A stretch of 64,000 nucleotides of DNA, taken from Panacagrimonas sp052386745. Its GTDB lineage: Bacteria > Pseudomonadota > Gammaproteobacteria > Nevskiales > Nevskiaceae. The first letter of the stretch is position 1, and each line of letters opens with the position of its first letter. The notes under the pieces were generated by a model. It did no database searches and was not told where the DNA came from. It was given only the letters and a program-made list of their open reading frames with translations. Where the stretch lies: assembly GCA_052386745.1 (NCBI GenBank), contig JBQTJW010000001.1, positions 124,001 through 188,000 on the forward strand, written 5' to 3'. This document shows, piece after piece, positions 12,508 through 21,853 of the stretch. The position numbers were made by a program, and so were the translations under genes.

Positions 12508-13974
12508 GTGGCGAAGATTCCTCCCGGCGTCGGCCCGCGTTTTCCGCAGGTCGTGATCCTGTTCGGTGCAACAGGCGATCTGTCGCGCCGCAAGCTGCTG
12601 CCCGGCCTGTTCCACCTGGTGACGGCCGGGTTCATTCCGGACTGCCGGATCATCGGCGTGTCGCTGGACGAGATCGATCTGGACACCTTCCGCGGCAACG
12701 TGCGCTCGGCGCTGGACGAGTTCGCGCCGCGCAAGAAGGTGGTCGACTCCCATTGGCTCGCCTTCGCGCAGACGCTGGACTACGTGCCGATGTCCGCCGG
12801 TCCCGCGGCGCTGAGGAGCGCGGTCGACCGGGCCGAGCTGGGCATCGGCAGCGAGAGCCGGCGCGTCCACTACCTCAGCGTGCCGCCCAACGGCGCGCTG
12901 CCGGCGGTGCGGCTGCTGGCGGAGGCCGGGCTGGTGGCGGGCTCGCGCATCATCATGGAAAAGCCGTTCGGCACGGACCTGGCCAGCGCGGTGGAACTCA
13001 ACGCGCGCCTGCATGAGGTGTTCGACGAGCAGCAGATCTTTCGCATCGACCATTTCCTGGGCAAGGAACCGGCGCAGAACATCCTGGCGTTCCGCTTCGC
13101 CAACGGCCTGTTCGAGCCGATCTGGAACCGCAATTTCATCGACCACGTGCAGATCGACGTGCCGGAGACGCTGGGCCTGGGCAAGCGCTCGGCGTTCTAC
13201 GAGCAGACCGGCGCCTTCCGCGACATGGTGGTGACGCACCTGTTCCAGATTCTCGGGTTCATGGCCATGGAGCCGCCGACCGCGCTGGCGCCCGCGCCGA
13301 TCAGCGAGGAAAAGAACAAGGTCTTCCGCAGCATGCTGCCGCTGGATCCGGCCAACGTGGTGCGCGGCCAGTACGCCGGCTACCGGTCGGAGCCGGGAGT
13401 GGACCCGACCTCGGACACCGAGACGCTGATTGCGCTCAAGTGCCTGATCGACAACTGGCGCTGGGCCGGCGTGCCGTTCTACCTGCGCACCGGCAAGCGC
13501 ATGGCCGAGGGCCAGCGCATCATTTCCATCGCCTTCCGCGAGCCGCCCAAGAGCATGTTCCCGCCCGGCAGCGGCGTGGGCGCCCAGGGGCCGGACCATC
13601 TCACGTTCGACCTGGCCGATGCCTCGAAGATGTCGCTCTCGTTCTACGGCAAGCGGCCGGGTCCCGGCATGCGGCTGGACAAGCTCAGCCTCCAGTTCGC
13701 GATGGACGACACCGCCCTGATCGGCGATGTGCTGGAAGCCTACGAGCGCCTGATCCTGGACGCCATGCGCGGCGACCACACCCTGTTCACAACGGCCGAT
13801 GGCATCGAGCGGCTGTGGCAGGTGTCAGCGCCGCTGCTGGAAGCGCCGCCGCCGGTGCGCTTCTACGAGCCCGGTTCCTGGGGGCCCAAGGCCATCCACC
13901 AGCTGGTGGCGCCGCGGGCCTGGCGCCTGCCGTTCGAGCGTGCGTGGCGCGATCCGACCCACGCCGCCCGCTGA
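12508..13974 (+). CDS. zwf: glucose-6-phosphate 1-dehydrogenase
   Basis: Oxidises G6P to 6-phosphogluconolactone with NAD(P)+, feeding the Entner-Doudoroff genes alongside. The 488-residue length is normal. It has the dinucleotide loop ILFGATGDLSRRKL near the N-terminus, IIMEKPFGTDL, and the substrate motif RIDHFLGKEPAQN (residues about 179-191; Phe replaces the more common Tyr). The start is the GTG at 12508 with GGGAG about 10 bases upstream. The 3' end is 6 bases from the convergent gshA stop. Cofactor preference cannot be read reliably. Confidence 0.97.
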   Translation: MAKIPPGVGPRFPQVVILFGATGDLSRRKLLPGLFHLVTAGFIPDCRIIGVSLDEIDLDTFRGNVRSALDEFAPRKKVVDSHWLAFAQTLDYVPMSAGPAALRSAVDRAELGIGSESRRVHYLSVPPNGALPAVRLLAEAGLVAGSRIIMEKPFGTDLASAVELNARLHEVFDEQQIFRIDHFLGKEPAQNILAFRFANGLFEPIWNRNFIDHVQIDVPETLGLGKRSAFYEQTGAFRDMVVTHLFQILGFMAMEPPTALAPAPISEEKNKVFRSMLPLDPANVVRGQYAGYRSEPGVDPTSDTETLIALKCLIDNWRWAGVPFYLRTGKRMAEGQRIISIAFREPPKSMFPPGSGVGAQGPDHLTFDLADASKMSLSFYGKRPGPGMRLDKLSLQFAMDDTALIGDVLEAYERLILDAMRGDHTLFTTADGIERLWQVSAPLLEAPPPVRFYEPGSWGPKAIHQLVAPRAWRLPFERAWRDPTHAAR

Positions 13975-13980
13975 GGGCCA

Positions 13981-15285
13981 TCAGACGGCGGACGGGCGAC
14001 CGCCCAGGCCCGCAATCTCCCGCGCCGCCGCCACCAGCGCCAGGCGCGCCACCACGCCGTAGGCGTAGAAGCGGTTGGGCTCGGCGTTGGGGTCTTCGGA
14101 CAGGTCGGGGTGGTTGCAGCAGCTCTCGAACGCCAGCGGCTTGAAGCTCATGCCGGGGGCGTTGAGGTTTTCCTGGTTGCTGCGCCGTTCGTTCACGCGG
14201 TAGAAGCCGCCGACCACGAAGCGGTCGATCATGTAGACCACGGGTTCGGCGGTGTGCTTGTCCGGACCCCAGGTCTCGAAGGTGTGCACGCCTTCCTGGA
14301 TGATGGCGCCGGTCACCTCGCGGCCTTCCTTGGCGCTGGCCATGTGCGTGCGCGCCTTGCGGTTCATCTCGCGCACGTCGTCGGCGCTGCGCACCGTCAT
14401 CACGCCCATGCCGTAGGTGCCGGCGTCGGCCTTGATGATGACGAAGGGTTCCTCGGCAATGCCGTACTCCGCGTACTTCTCGCGGATGTCCTCCAGCAGC
14501 AGTTCGACGTTGCTGACCAGGCACTCCTCGCCTTCGCGCTTGAGGAAGTTGATCTGGCCGCAGTTGCGGAACAGCGGGTCCACCCACCAGGAATCGATGC
14601 CCGCCACCTTGCCGAACTCGCTGGCCACGTCGCGGTAGTAGCCGAAATGCTGGGTCTTGAGCCGCGCGTGCCAGCCCGCACCCGGCGGCGGCACGATCAC
14701 CTGGCCGATGCCCTCCAGCACCGGCGGGATGCCGGCCGACAGGTCGTTGTTGAGCAGCACCACGCAGGGCGAGAAGTCGCTGACGCGAACGCGCTCGCCG
14801 TCGCGGATCAGCGGCTCCAGCACCAGGTCGCGGCCGGATAGTTCGAGCCTGAGCGTGGTCGGTTCGCGGATCTCGGGCAGCAGCGAGCCGATGCGCACCT
14901 TGTAGCCGGCCTCGCGGATCATCTCGGCCAGCGTCGCCACGTTTTCCAGGTAGAACTTGTTGCGCGTGTGGTTCTCCGGCACCAGCAGCACGCCGGTCGC
15001 GGTAGGGCAGGCGCGCTCCACCGCGGACTGGATCGCCTGGATGCACAGCGAGCCCAGCCCGGGGTTCAGGTTGTTGAACCCGCCGGGGAACAGGTTGGTG
15101 TCCACCGGCGCCAGCTTGAAGCCGGCGTTGCGCAGGTCCACCGAACAGTAGAAGGGCGGGCGCGTCTTCAGCCACTGGCTGCGGAACCAGGCTTCGATGT
15201 CCGCACTGCGCGCAATCAGCTGCTGCTCGAAGCGCAGCAGGGGCGAGGTGTTGCGGGCCGACAATTCAGGGATGGTACCGAGCAT
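13981..15285 (-). CDS. gshA: glutamate-cysteine ligase, proteobacterial GshA (type III)
   Basis: First step of glutathione synthesis: ATP-dependent ligation of Glu and Cys. The 434-residue protein belongs to the GshA family typical of betaproteobacteria and some gammaproteobacteria (PF08886 type), not the E. coli or plant types. Characteristic stretches are VDLRNAGFKLAPVDTNLFPGGFNNL, ENHTRNKFYLENV and FVIIKADAGTYGMGVMTV (ATP-grasp-like). The ATG at 15285 (MLGTIPEL) gives the family N-terminus; no strong SD precedes it. It is divergent from pilG. No gshB lies next to it in the window. Confidence 0.93.
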   Translation of the reverse strand: MLGTIPELSARNTSPLLRFEQQLIARSADIEAWFRSQWLKTRPPFYCSVDLRNAGFKLAPVDTNLFPGGFNNLNPGLGSLCIQAIQSAVERACPTATGVLLVPENHTRNKFYLENVATLAEMIREAGYKVRIGSLLPEIREPTTLRLELSGRDLVLEPLIRDGERVRVSDFSPCVVLLNNDLSAGIPPVLEGIGQVIVPPPGAGWHARLKTQHFGYYRDVASEFGKVAGIDSWWVDPLFRNCGQINFLKREGEECLVSNVELLLEDIREKYAEYGIAEEPFVIIKADAGTYGMGVMTVRSADDVREMNRKARTHMASAKEGREVTGAIIQEGVHTFETWGPDKHTAEPVVYMIDRFVVGGFYRVNERRSNQENLNAPGMSFKPLAFESCCNHPDLSEDPNAEPNRFYAYGVVARLALVAAAREIAGLGGRPSAV

Positions 15286-15444
15286 GGCGCATACGGGGAG
15301 GGGTTCTATGCACCTAGCGTAGCCGATTCCCCGGACCGCCCGCGCGCAGGGCCGCGCCGCGCCGCGGCGTGCGAAAATGACCGCGTTCCGCGCGGGCGGA
15401 CAGGCGTTCCACACGATCCACCCGCGCCCCACGAGGGAGAGACC

Positions 15445-15837
15445 GTGTCCACTGCTGCGGCCGCAAACAGCGCGATCAAGATCATGGTGGTCGACGACAG
15501 CGCCACCATCCGCCGCGCCGCCGAATCACTGCTGGGTCAGGAGGGCTACGCCGTGCTGACCGCGCAGGACGGCTTCGAGGCCCTGGCGCGCATCGCCGAG
15601 CATCACCCGGACCTGGTGTTCATCGACATCATGATGCCGCGCCTGGACGGCTACCAGGCCTGCGCGCTGATCAAGGCCAACCCGCACTTCGCCGCCACGC
15701 CGGTGGTCATGCTCTCGTCCAAGGACGGCTTGTTCGACCGCGCGCGCGGCCGGCTCGTGGGTTCGGACGAATACCTCACCAAGCCCTTCACCCGCGAGGA
15801 ACTGCTGCAGGCCGTGCGCCGCCACCTGCGCCCATGA
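15445..15837 (+). CDS. pilG: PilG-type single-domain response regulator
   Basis: A 130-residue receiver domain that closely follows PilG of the Pil-Chp twitching-motility pathway: acidic pair VVDDS near residue 16, phosphoacceptor Asp61 in FIDIMMPRLDGYQ, MLSSKDGLFDRARGRLVGSDEYLTKPF with the conserved Ser and Lys. PilG is the extension-promoting regulator in Pseudomonas. The GTG start at 15445 has GAGGGAGAG upstream. Its stop overlaps the start of pilI (ATGA), making it the first gene of a four-gene coupled operon. Confidence 0.92.
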   Translation: MSTAAAANSAIKIMVVDDSATIRRAAESLLGQEGYAVLTAQDGFEALARIAEHHPDLVFIDIMMPRLDGYQACALIKANPHFAATPVVMLSSKDGLFDRARGRLVGSDEYLTKPFTREELLQAVRRHLRP

Positions 15838-16382
15838 GCCATGCCCTGCGCGACCTGCGCGGCGACCCATTCGCCCTGCTGCTGGAGCTGGACGCGCACC
15901 TGCGCCGGCGGCTCGGTGGCCGCCAGCGTCCCGCCGACGACGCCTGGCAGGGCCTGGCCGTGCGCATCGCGCGGCAATGGCTGCTGGTGCCGCAGGCCGA
16001 TGTCCGGGAAGTGCTGGCACCGCCCCGCTGCACGCGCGTGCCCAACGCGCAGCCCTGGCTGGCGGGTGTCGGCAAGGTGCGCGGCCGGCTGCTGACCGTG
16101 GTCGATGCCGGCCGGCGGTCGGGCGCCAGCGCGAGCGCGGCCAGCGCTGGAGCGCGCGCCCTGCTGCTGCGCTCGGACCGATCGCCGCTGCTGTTCCTGG
16201 TGGACGAGATCGCCGGGCACCAGGCCTTCGGCGCCGCGGAGCAGGCGAGCGTGGTGCAGCCCGTCGGCGGGATCCCGGCCGCCTGCCTGCTCGGCGCCTT
16301 TTGCCGCGACGGTCGCCAATGGCCGGTGCTCAGCCTGCACCGATGGGCGCAGTCCGAGGCGCTGCGGAGTGCCGGCGCTTGA
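15834..16382 (+). CDS. pilI: PilI-like CheW adaptor
   Basis: A 182-residue CheW-domain protein that would couple a chemoreceptor to ChpA. It starts in an ATGA overlap with pilG and ends in a TTGA overlap with chpA. Seen are an N-terminal PilI-like helix (PFALLLELDAHLR), then the CheW core with VPQADVREVLAPPRCTRVPNAQPWLAGVGKVRGRLLTVVD, a good match to the beta-strand and loop pattern of PilI, and FLVDEIAGH. A cognate receptor (PilJ), usually encoded immediately downstream, is absent here. Confidence 0.85.
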   Translation: MSHALRDLRGDPFALLLELDAHLRRRLGGRQRPADDAWQGLAVRIARQWLLVPQADVREVLAPPRCTRVPNAQPWLAGVGKVRGRLLTVVDAGRRSGASASAASAGARALLLRSDRSPLLFLVDEIAGHQAFGAAEQASVVQPVGGIPAACLLGAFCRDGRQWPVLSLHRWAQSEALRSAGA

Positions 16383-19300
16383 GCGACGGCGCGCAATCCT
16401 TCCGTCCGGCCGGCGCGGACATCGGCTGGGTTCGCGGCGAACTCCAGGTGAGCCTGCGCCAGGCCGCGCAAGGGGTGGAGCAGTTCGCCGAGACGCCGGA
16501 AATTCGCGCGCCGCTGGACGATGCGCTGCAGCGCCTGCACGAAGCTCGCGGCGTGCTCGTCATGGTGCAGGCTTGCGGCGTCGCGCTGCTGGTGGAGGAA
16601 GCGCGGCAGGCGCTGCTGGACATCTCCGCCAGCCGCCTCGGCGATGTCCGTTCCGCGGCGGCGGCCGTCATCGGCGGATGCCTGCTGGCAATCGACGTCA
16701 TCGACCTGCTGCAACAGGGTGGCGACGACTGCGCGCTGCTGATGCAGCCCGCCATCAACGAGCTGCGTATCGCCCGCGGCAAGCCCCTGGCCACGGAAGA
16801 GGACCTGTTCGTCGCCCACTTCGGCGCGCTGTCGGTCACGCTGGCCGGCCCCAGCACCTGGCCCGAAGGCGATGCGCGTAGCGAGGCCGCGCGCCTGTCG
16901 CCCGCGTTCTCGGCCGCGCTCATGACGTGGTTCAAGGACCAGGACACGGCGCGCTCGCTGGCGCGGATGGGGCGGGTGGCCGAGATCGTGTCCGGGCACT
17001 GCAGGCCTCCCTTGCTCTGGCAGCTGTGGCGCACGGTCGCCGCGTGCGTGGAGGCGCTGCTATCCGGCACGCTGGACGCGAGTTTGGAGCTCAAGCGGCA
17101 GTTCGGTCGCGCCGGGCAGGTCCTGAAGACGCTGGCCGAGGCGGGCGAGGACGCGGCACTCAAGGGCCTGAACGACGTGTCGCTGCGCCTGCTGTTCCAC
17201 GCCGGCCGCTCGCGCGGGGCCGGGCAGCGCGTGGCCTTTTTGCGCTCGCAGCTTCAGCTGGATCTCTGGCTGCCGAGTGCCGAGCGCGTGCAGGCGCGGC
17301 GCGCGCGGCTGCGCGGCGCCGGAACGCAGCTGCTCGACACGCTCCTGGGCGAGATCCGCAGCGACCTGGCCGCCGTGCGCGACGGCCTGGACGTGGCGCT
17401 GCGCTCGGATGCCGATGCGGCGGATTTCCACGCCGCCGGCCAGCGCCTGAGGCGCGTCGCAGACACGCTCTCGATGCTCGGCCTAAACGAGGAAGCGGCG
17501 GTGCTGGGTGCGCCGGTGGAGATGCTCGCCACCCCCCGGGCCACGCGGGAGAGCGCGGTCGGATGGACCCGGTGCGCCGCCGCCATCCTCCAGGTTGAAC
17601 AGTCGCTTGAAGGCGCCCTGCGCCGGCAGTTTGGAGGTGCGGAGCCACTCTCGATGGCCGCCACGACGCCGCTGCCGGACGAGCTGCGCAGCGGCATTTC
17701 CGCGCTGCTGCGCGAGGCGCTCAACAACCTCAAGCAGGTCAAGATGCAGGCGGAGAGCGGCTTGCTCGAAAACAATGCCGCGGCAATCACCGAGGCGGCG
17801 CGGCTGCTGGATGAAATCGCCGGCGGCCTCAGCATCCTGGGGCTGGCGCCGGCGGCCGATCTGGTGCAGCGCGTGCAGCAGGTTGTGCTGTCGGGCGAAC
17901 GGCCTGGCGAACGGTCCGGCGCCGCGCCTCCCGGTCGGCTGCCGCGGGAATTTGCCGATGCGCTGGCCGCCATCGAGTACTTCATCGAACGTCGCCTGGA
18001 CGGCTCGCCCGCGGCGCAGCCGGTGCTCGACCGCATGGCGCGCCTGCTCGCGGAAACGCCGGTGCCGGATCGGCCCGCGAAACCGGTCGCGGCTCCAGCG
18101 AAGCCCGGGCGGCGGCCTGCGGACGCCGACGCGCCTGCAGTCCCTGCGGACGAAGACCTCCGCAGCGTTTTCATCGACGAAGCCGCCGAAGTCACGGCCG
18201 CCCTGAGCGCTGCGCTGCAACGCTGGCGGCAGAATCCGGACGATCGCACCGCGCTGCCGGACCTTCGTCGCGGGTTCCACACGCTCAAGGGCAGCGGGCG
18301 CACGGTGCACGCGGACGGCGTGGCCGCGCTGGCGCGATCGATCGAGGCCCTGATCCAGGCCCTGATCCAGGCCAGTGACGAGGGCACGGGACCGGCTCTG
18401 GAAGCGGTGGTCGACCTGGTGGATCGAAGCATCGCCGCCTTGCCCGCGCTGCTCGCCGCGTTCGCGCGCGGAGAGCCTGTTCCGCCAGAGGCAGCCGAAA
18501 TCGCCGCGCTCGCGGATCGTCTGGCAGCCAAGGGCAGCGTGGATGGACGGGCCGAGACCGTGCCCACCGATCCGCCCCCGGACCTGGACGGGGAGCAGGC
18601 GCCGACACCCGAACTGCTGGCGGTGTTCGCGCCCGAGGCCTTGGAGTTGCTGGATGCGCTTCGGGACACCGCGAATCGCTGGCGCGAGGTGCCCGCCAGT
18701 GCGATGCCCGGCATGACCCTGCAGCGCGACCTGCACACCTTCAAGGGCGGCGCGCGCGTGGCTGGCCTGCGCAGCCTGGGTGACGCCGCGCACGCGCTCG
18801 AAACGAGGCTGGTGGAGTTGCAGCATCGCGGGTTCGAGGCCAGCGCTGATGACGTGGATGACGTGGCCCGGCGGATCGCGCATCTCCGGGACACGGTCGA
18901 AGCGCTGCTGGACCGGCAACCCCCGGCGCCGCGCCCGCATGAGCCGCCTGAAACGGCAGAACCGTCACCCGTCGAGCCGTTTGAAGCTGCCGAAAAGACT
19001 TCCTCCGCGACGATGGGCGACGGGCCCGCCTGGGACCCGCAGCTGTTCTGGCAGCCGCCCGGCGATGAAGCCGCCGGGCTCGAAGCGAGGCGCGAGGCCG
19101 TGCGCGTGCCGGTCGAGACGCTGGATACCCTGCTCAGCCAGGCCGGCGAGATGGCCGTGCAGCGTGCGCGGCTGGACGAGAGCCAGGCCCTGCTGCGGTC
19201 CACGCTGGCGGAGGTCTCGGCCACTGTGACGCGCCTGGGCGAGCAGATGCGTCACCTCGAAATCGAGAACGAAGCGCAGATCGCGGCGGCGCACTTCGCG

Positions 19301-20935
19301 CCCGGCGAGGGTGCGCACCGCTACCAGGGGCGCTTCGATCCGCTGGAGATGGACCGCTACTCGCGCATCCAGGAACTGTCGCGTTCACTCGGCGAAGGGC
19401 TGGGCGACCTGGTATCGCTGCATGCCTCGCTCGCGGGCGCGGCGAGCGAAAACGAGGCCCTGCACCAGCAGCAGGCGCGCCTGGAAGGCGAGCTTCAGCA
19501 GGCCTTGATGGGCACGCTCACGGTGGCGTTCTCCGGCGCCGTGCCACGCCTGCACCGGGTCGTGCAGCAGACTGCCGAGCAGCACGGCCGCGCGGTGCGG
19601 CTGGAGGTGACCGGTGCCGCGAACGGGCTGGACCGCAACCTGCTCGAACGCATCACCGCGCCGCTGGAGCACCTGCTGCGCAACGCGGTCGTTCACGGCA
19701 TCGAGGACGCGCCCGTGCGCTCCGCGGCCGGCAAGGAACCCACCGGGCGCATCACGGTCGCGCTGCGGCGCCAGGACTCGCACCTGCTGATCGAGGTGGC
19801 CGACGACGGCCGTGGCCTGGACCAGGCCGCCATCCACGCCCAGGCCATCGCGCGCGGGCTGGTCACGCCCGGTGCCGCGCTGAACGAGGCCGACCTGTCG
19901 CGCCTGGTCTTCACTGCCGGTTTTTCCACCGCGCCGGCGCTCACCCAGGACGCCGGGCGCGGAATCGGCCTGGACGTGGTCGCGGCCGAAGTGCGGCAGC
20001 TCGGCGGATCGGTGCGCGCGTTCTCGGAGCCGGGCCGCGGGCTGCGCGTGAGCCTGCGCCTGCCGCTGGCGCTGGCCGTGTCGCAGTGTTTGGTTGCGCA
20101 GGTGGGGGATGAACTCTTCGCCCTGCCGCTGGCGCGGATCGAGGGCGTGATGCGCGTAGCGCGCGAGGAGGCGGCCAGACTGCGCGCTGGCACGCACGGG
20201 ACGCTGGGCCATGCCGGAAAGGACTACGCCGTGCACTGGCTCGCCGACTGGGTGGGCCTGCCGCAGGCGCAGGTCGGCGGCGCGCGCTCGGTGCCGGTGA
20301 TCCTGGTCAAGGCGGGGGAGGGGGCGGACAGGGCCATCGCCCTGCTGGTGGACGTCCTCATCGGCAATCGCGCCATCGTCAGCCGCGCCAGCAGCCCGGT
20401 GCTGGAGTCGGTGCCGGGCATTTCCGGCGCCACGCAGCTGCCGGATGGCCGCGTGGCCCTGATCCTGGACCTGCCGGAACTGATGCAGCGGCACCTGCAA
20501 CGCGGGCAAGGCCCCAGCGACCCGGCCCCGGTTCCGGACGCCGGGCCGGCCAGGCGCACCGTGCTGGTCGTGGACGATTCCGTCACCATCCGCCGCGTGG
20601 CCGAACGCCTGCTCGCGCGCGAGGGCTATCGCACGCTCACCGCGCGCGACGGGCTCGAAGCCATGGCGATGATGCAGGCCGAGGCGCCCGATGCGCTGCT
20701 GCTGGACATCGAGATGCCGCGCGCCGACGGCTTCGAGGTTGCCGCCTTCGTGCGCCATTCGCCGCGGCTGGCGCGGTTGCCGATCGTGATGATCACCTCG
20801 CGCTCCAGCGACAAGCATCGCCAGCACGCCGAACAGCTGGCGGTGGACCATTACCTCACCAAGCCGTTCCAGGAAGACCGGCTCGTGCAGATCCTGCGCG
20901 AACTGCTGGCCGGCGCCGGGGCATCCCCGCCATGA
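16379..20935 (+). CDS. chpA: ChpA/PilL-type hybrid CheA histidine kinase
   Basis: A 1518-residue chemotaxis kinase for type IV pili. Order of parts: an N-terminal helical region with degenerate HPt-like bundles (residues about 1-560), HPt with FHTLKGSGR (His634), HPt with LHTFKGGAR (His786), dimerisation/kinase core from about residue 905, the N box LEHLLRNAVVHGIE (about 1095), G boxes DDGRGLD (about 1142) and GRGIGLDVV (about 1193), CheW-like domain, and a C-terminal receiver with phospho-Asp1443 in LLLDIEMPRADG. The start is a TTG at 16379 overlapping the pilI stop. It is much shorter than P. aeruginosa ChpA (about 2470 residues), with only two intact HPt sites visible. A 12-base tandem repeat lies at 18349-18372. 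Confidence 0.93.
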   Translation: MSDGAQSFRPAGADIGWVRGELQVSLRQAAQGVEQFAETPEIRAPLDDALQRLHEARGVLVMVQACGVALLVEEARQALLDISASRLGDVRSAAAAVIGGCLLAIDVIDLLQQGGDDCALLMQPAINELRIARGKPLATEEDLFVAHFGALSVTLAGPSTWPEGDARSEAARLSPAFSAALMTWFKDQDTARSLARMGRVAEIVSGHCRPPLLWQLWRTVAACVEALLSGTLDASLELKRQFGRAGQVLKTLAEAGEDAALKGLNDVSLRLLFHAGRSRGAGQRVAFLRSQLQLDLWLPSAERVQARRARLRGAGTQLLDTLLGEIRSDLAAVRDGLDVALRSDADAADFHAAGQRLRRVADTLSMLGLNEEAAVLGAPVEMLATPRATRESAVGWTRCAAAILQVEQSLEGALRRQFGGAEPLSMAATTPLPDELRSGISALLREALNNLKQVKMQAESGLLENNAAAITEAARLLDEIAGGLSILGLAPAADLVQRVQQVVLSGERPGERSGAAPPGRLPREFADALAAIEYFIERRLDGSPAAQPVLDRMARLLAETPVPDRPAKPVAAPAKPGRRPADADAPAVPADEDLRSVFIDEAAEVTAALSAALQRWRQNPDDRTALPDLRRGFHTLKGSGRTVHADGVAALARSIEALIQALIQASDEGTGPALEAVVDLVDRSIAALPALLAAFARGEPVPPEAAEIAALADRLAAKGSVDGRAETVPTDPPPDLDGEQAPTPELLAVFAPEALELLDALRDTANRWREVPASAMPGMTLQRDLHTFKGGARVAGLRSLGDAAHALETRLVELQHRGFEASADDVDDVARRIAHLRDTVEALLDRQPPAPRPHEPPETAEPSPVEPFEAAEKTSSATMGDGPAWDPQLFWQPPGDEAAGLEARREAVRVPVETLDTLLSQAGEMAVQRARLDESQALLRSTLAEVSATVTRLGEQMRHLEIENEAQIAAAHFAPGEGAHRYQGRFDPLEMDRYSRIQELSRSLGEGLGDLVSLHASLAGAASENEALHQQQARLEGELQQALMGTLTVAFSGAVPRLHRVVQQTAEQHGRAVRLEVTGAANGLDRNLLERITAPLEHLLRNAVVHGIEDAPVRSAAGKEPTGRITVALRRQDSHLLIEVADDGRGLDQAAIHAQAIARGLVTPGAALNEADLSRLVFTAGFSTAPALTQDAGRGIGLDVVAAEVRQLGGSVRAFSEPGRGLRVSLRLPLALAVSQCLVAQVGDELFALPLARIEGVMRVAREEAARLRAGTHGTLGHAGKDYAVHWLADWVGLPQAQVGGARSVPVILVKAGEGADRAIALLVDVLIGNRAIVSRASSPVLESVPGISGATQLPDGRVALILDLPELMQRHLQRGQGPSDPAPVPDAGPARRTVLVVDDSVTIRRVAERLLAREGYRTLTARDGLEAMAMMQAEAPDALLLDIEMPRADGFEVAAFVRHSPRLARLPIVMITSRSSDKHRQHAEQLAVDHYLTKPFQEDRLVQILRELLAGAGASPP
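18349..18372 (+). repeat. 12-base perfect tandem repeat inside chpA
   Basis: GCCCTGATCCAG occurs twice in a row and encodes ALIQALIQ in the helix after the His634 phosphotransfer motif. It keeps the frame and looks like a recent in-frame duplication. Confidence 0.8.
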
Positions 20936-21393
20936 GCGGGCCAGCCGAAACCCTGCAGGTGGCGCTGATCGGCATCGAAGGCGACACCTTGCTGCTGCCC
21001 GGCGCGGCCATCGCGGAGGTCGCCGGGCTCGATCGTTTCAGCCGCGCGAGCGAAGGCCCGGACTGGCTGGCCGGCTGGCTCACGTCCGATGCGCTGCGCA
21101 TTCCGGTGCTGTCGTTCGAGGGGCTGAACGGCCGGCCGCGTCCCGAGCCGGGCCGCCGCGCGCGCATCGTCGTGCTCCACCCGCTCGCCGACGGCGCGCC
21201 GTCCAGCGGCTACGCGCTGCTGGTGCAGGGCCAGCCGCAGCTGCGCACGCTGGCGCGCCAGGCCATCGCGCCGGTCCACGCGGACCCGGTGCCCGACGAA
21301 GGCCTGGTGCTGGCCCGCGCCAGGCTGGGCGATCTCATCGTTTCGATCCCCGATCTTGCCCAGGTGGAACGGCGCCTGGCCGAGGCCGGCTGA
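20932..21393 (+). CDS. chpC: ChpC-like CheW-domain protein
   Basis: A 153-residue CheW-fold protein starting in an ATGA overlap with the chpA stop. It has the strand pattern LQVALIGIEGDTLLLPGAAIAEVAGL, a partner-loop region DWLAGWLTSDALRIPVLSFEGL, and IVVLHPL. In Pseudomonas, chpC encodes a second CheW-like adaptor downstream of chpA, so position and fold both support the name, though overall similarity to ChpC cannot be measured here. It ends the pilG-pilI-chpA-chpC unit; a 94-base gap follows before the ferredoxin gene. Confidence 0.75.
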   Translation: MSGPAETLQVALIGIEGDTLLLPGAAIAEVAGLDRFSRASEGPDWLAGWLTSDALRIPVLSFEGLNGRPRPEPGRRARIVVLHPLADGAPSSGYALLVQGQPQLRTLARQAIAPVHADPVPDEGLVLARARLGDLIVSIPDLAQVERRLAEAG

Positions 21394-21487
21394 ACGTGCT
21401 GCGGGCCGGCGGAGCGGCGTTGCATCGCCCGGTGGACGCCTTGCCACTACAATTCGCGTCCTTCGCCGTCCGTTTCAGGGATTCACC

Positions 21488-21811
21488 ATGACTTTTGTTG
21501 TCACCGAGAACTGCATCAAGTGCAAGTACACCGACTGCGTCGAGGTCTGCCCGGTCGACTGCTTCCACGAGGGGCCGAACTACCTGGTGATCGACCCCGA
21601 AGAGTGCATCGACTGCACCCTGTGCGAGCCCGAGTGCCCGGCCAACGCCATCGTGGCCGAGGATGATCTCAAGGCACAGGACGCGCACTTCAAGCCGCTC
21701 AACGCCGAGCTCTCCAAGATCTGGCCGGTGATCACCGAGCGCAAGGACGCGCCCGCCGACGCCAAGGACTGGGACGGCAAGGCGGACAAGCTCAAGCTGC
21801 TGGAGCGGTAG
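21488..21811 (+). CDS. fdxA: seven-iron ferredoxin FdxA
   Basis: A 107-residue 7Fe ferredoxin, an electron carrier. The cysteine layout is that of Azotobacter FdI shifted by one: Cys9, Cys17 and Cys50 for the 3Fe-4S cluster; Cys21, Cys40, Cys43 and Cys46 for the 4Fe-4S cluster; Cys12 and Cys25 free. The C-terminal extension (KPLNAELSKIWPVITERKDAP...) is the standard FdxA tail. The ATG at 21488 is preceded by CAGGGA. It is followed by a 42-base gap before the AddB-like gene. The redox partner is unknown; a ferredoxin-dependent sulfite reductase is encoded elsewhere in the window, but pairing is only speculation. Confidence 0.95.
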   Translation: MTFVVTENCIKCKYTDCVEVCPVDCFHEGPNYLVIDPEECIDCTLCEPECPANAIVAEDDLKAQDAHFKPLNAELSKIWPVITERKDAPADAKDWDGKADKLKLLER

Positions 21812-21853
21812 GGGCCAGCCCGGCCCGGCCCGGTCCAGCCCGCGCGCCGCACC

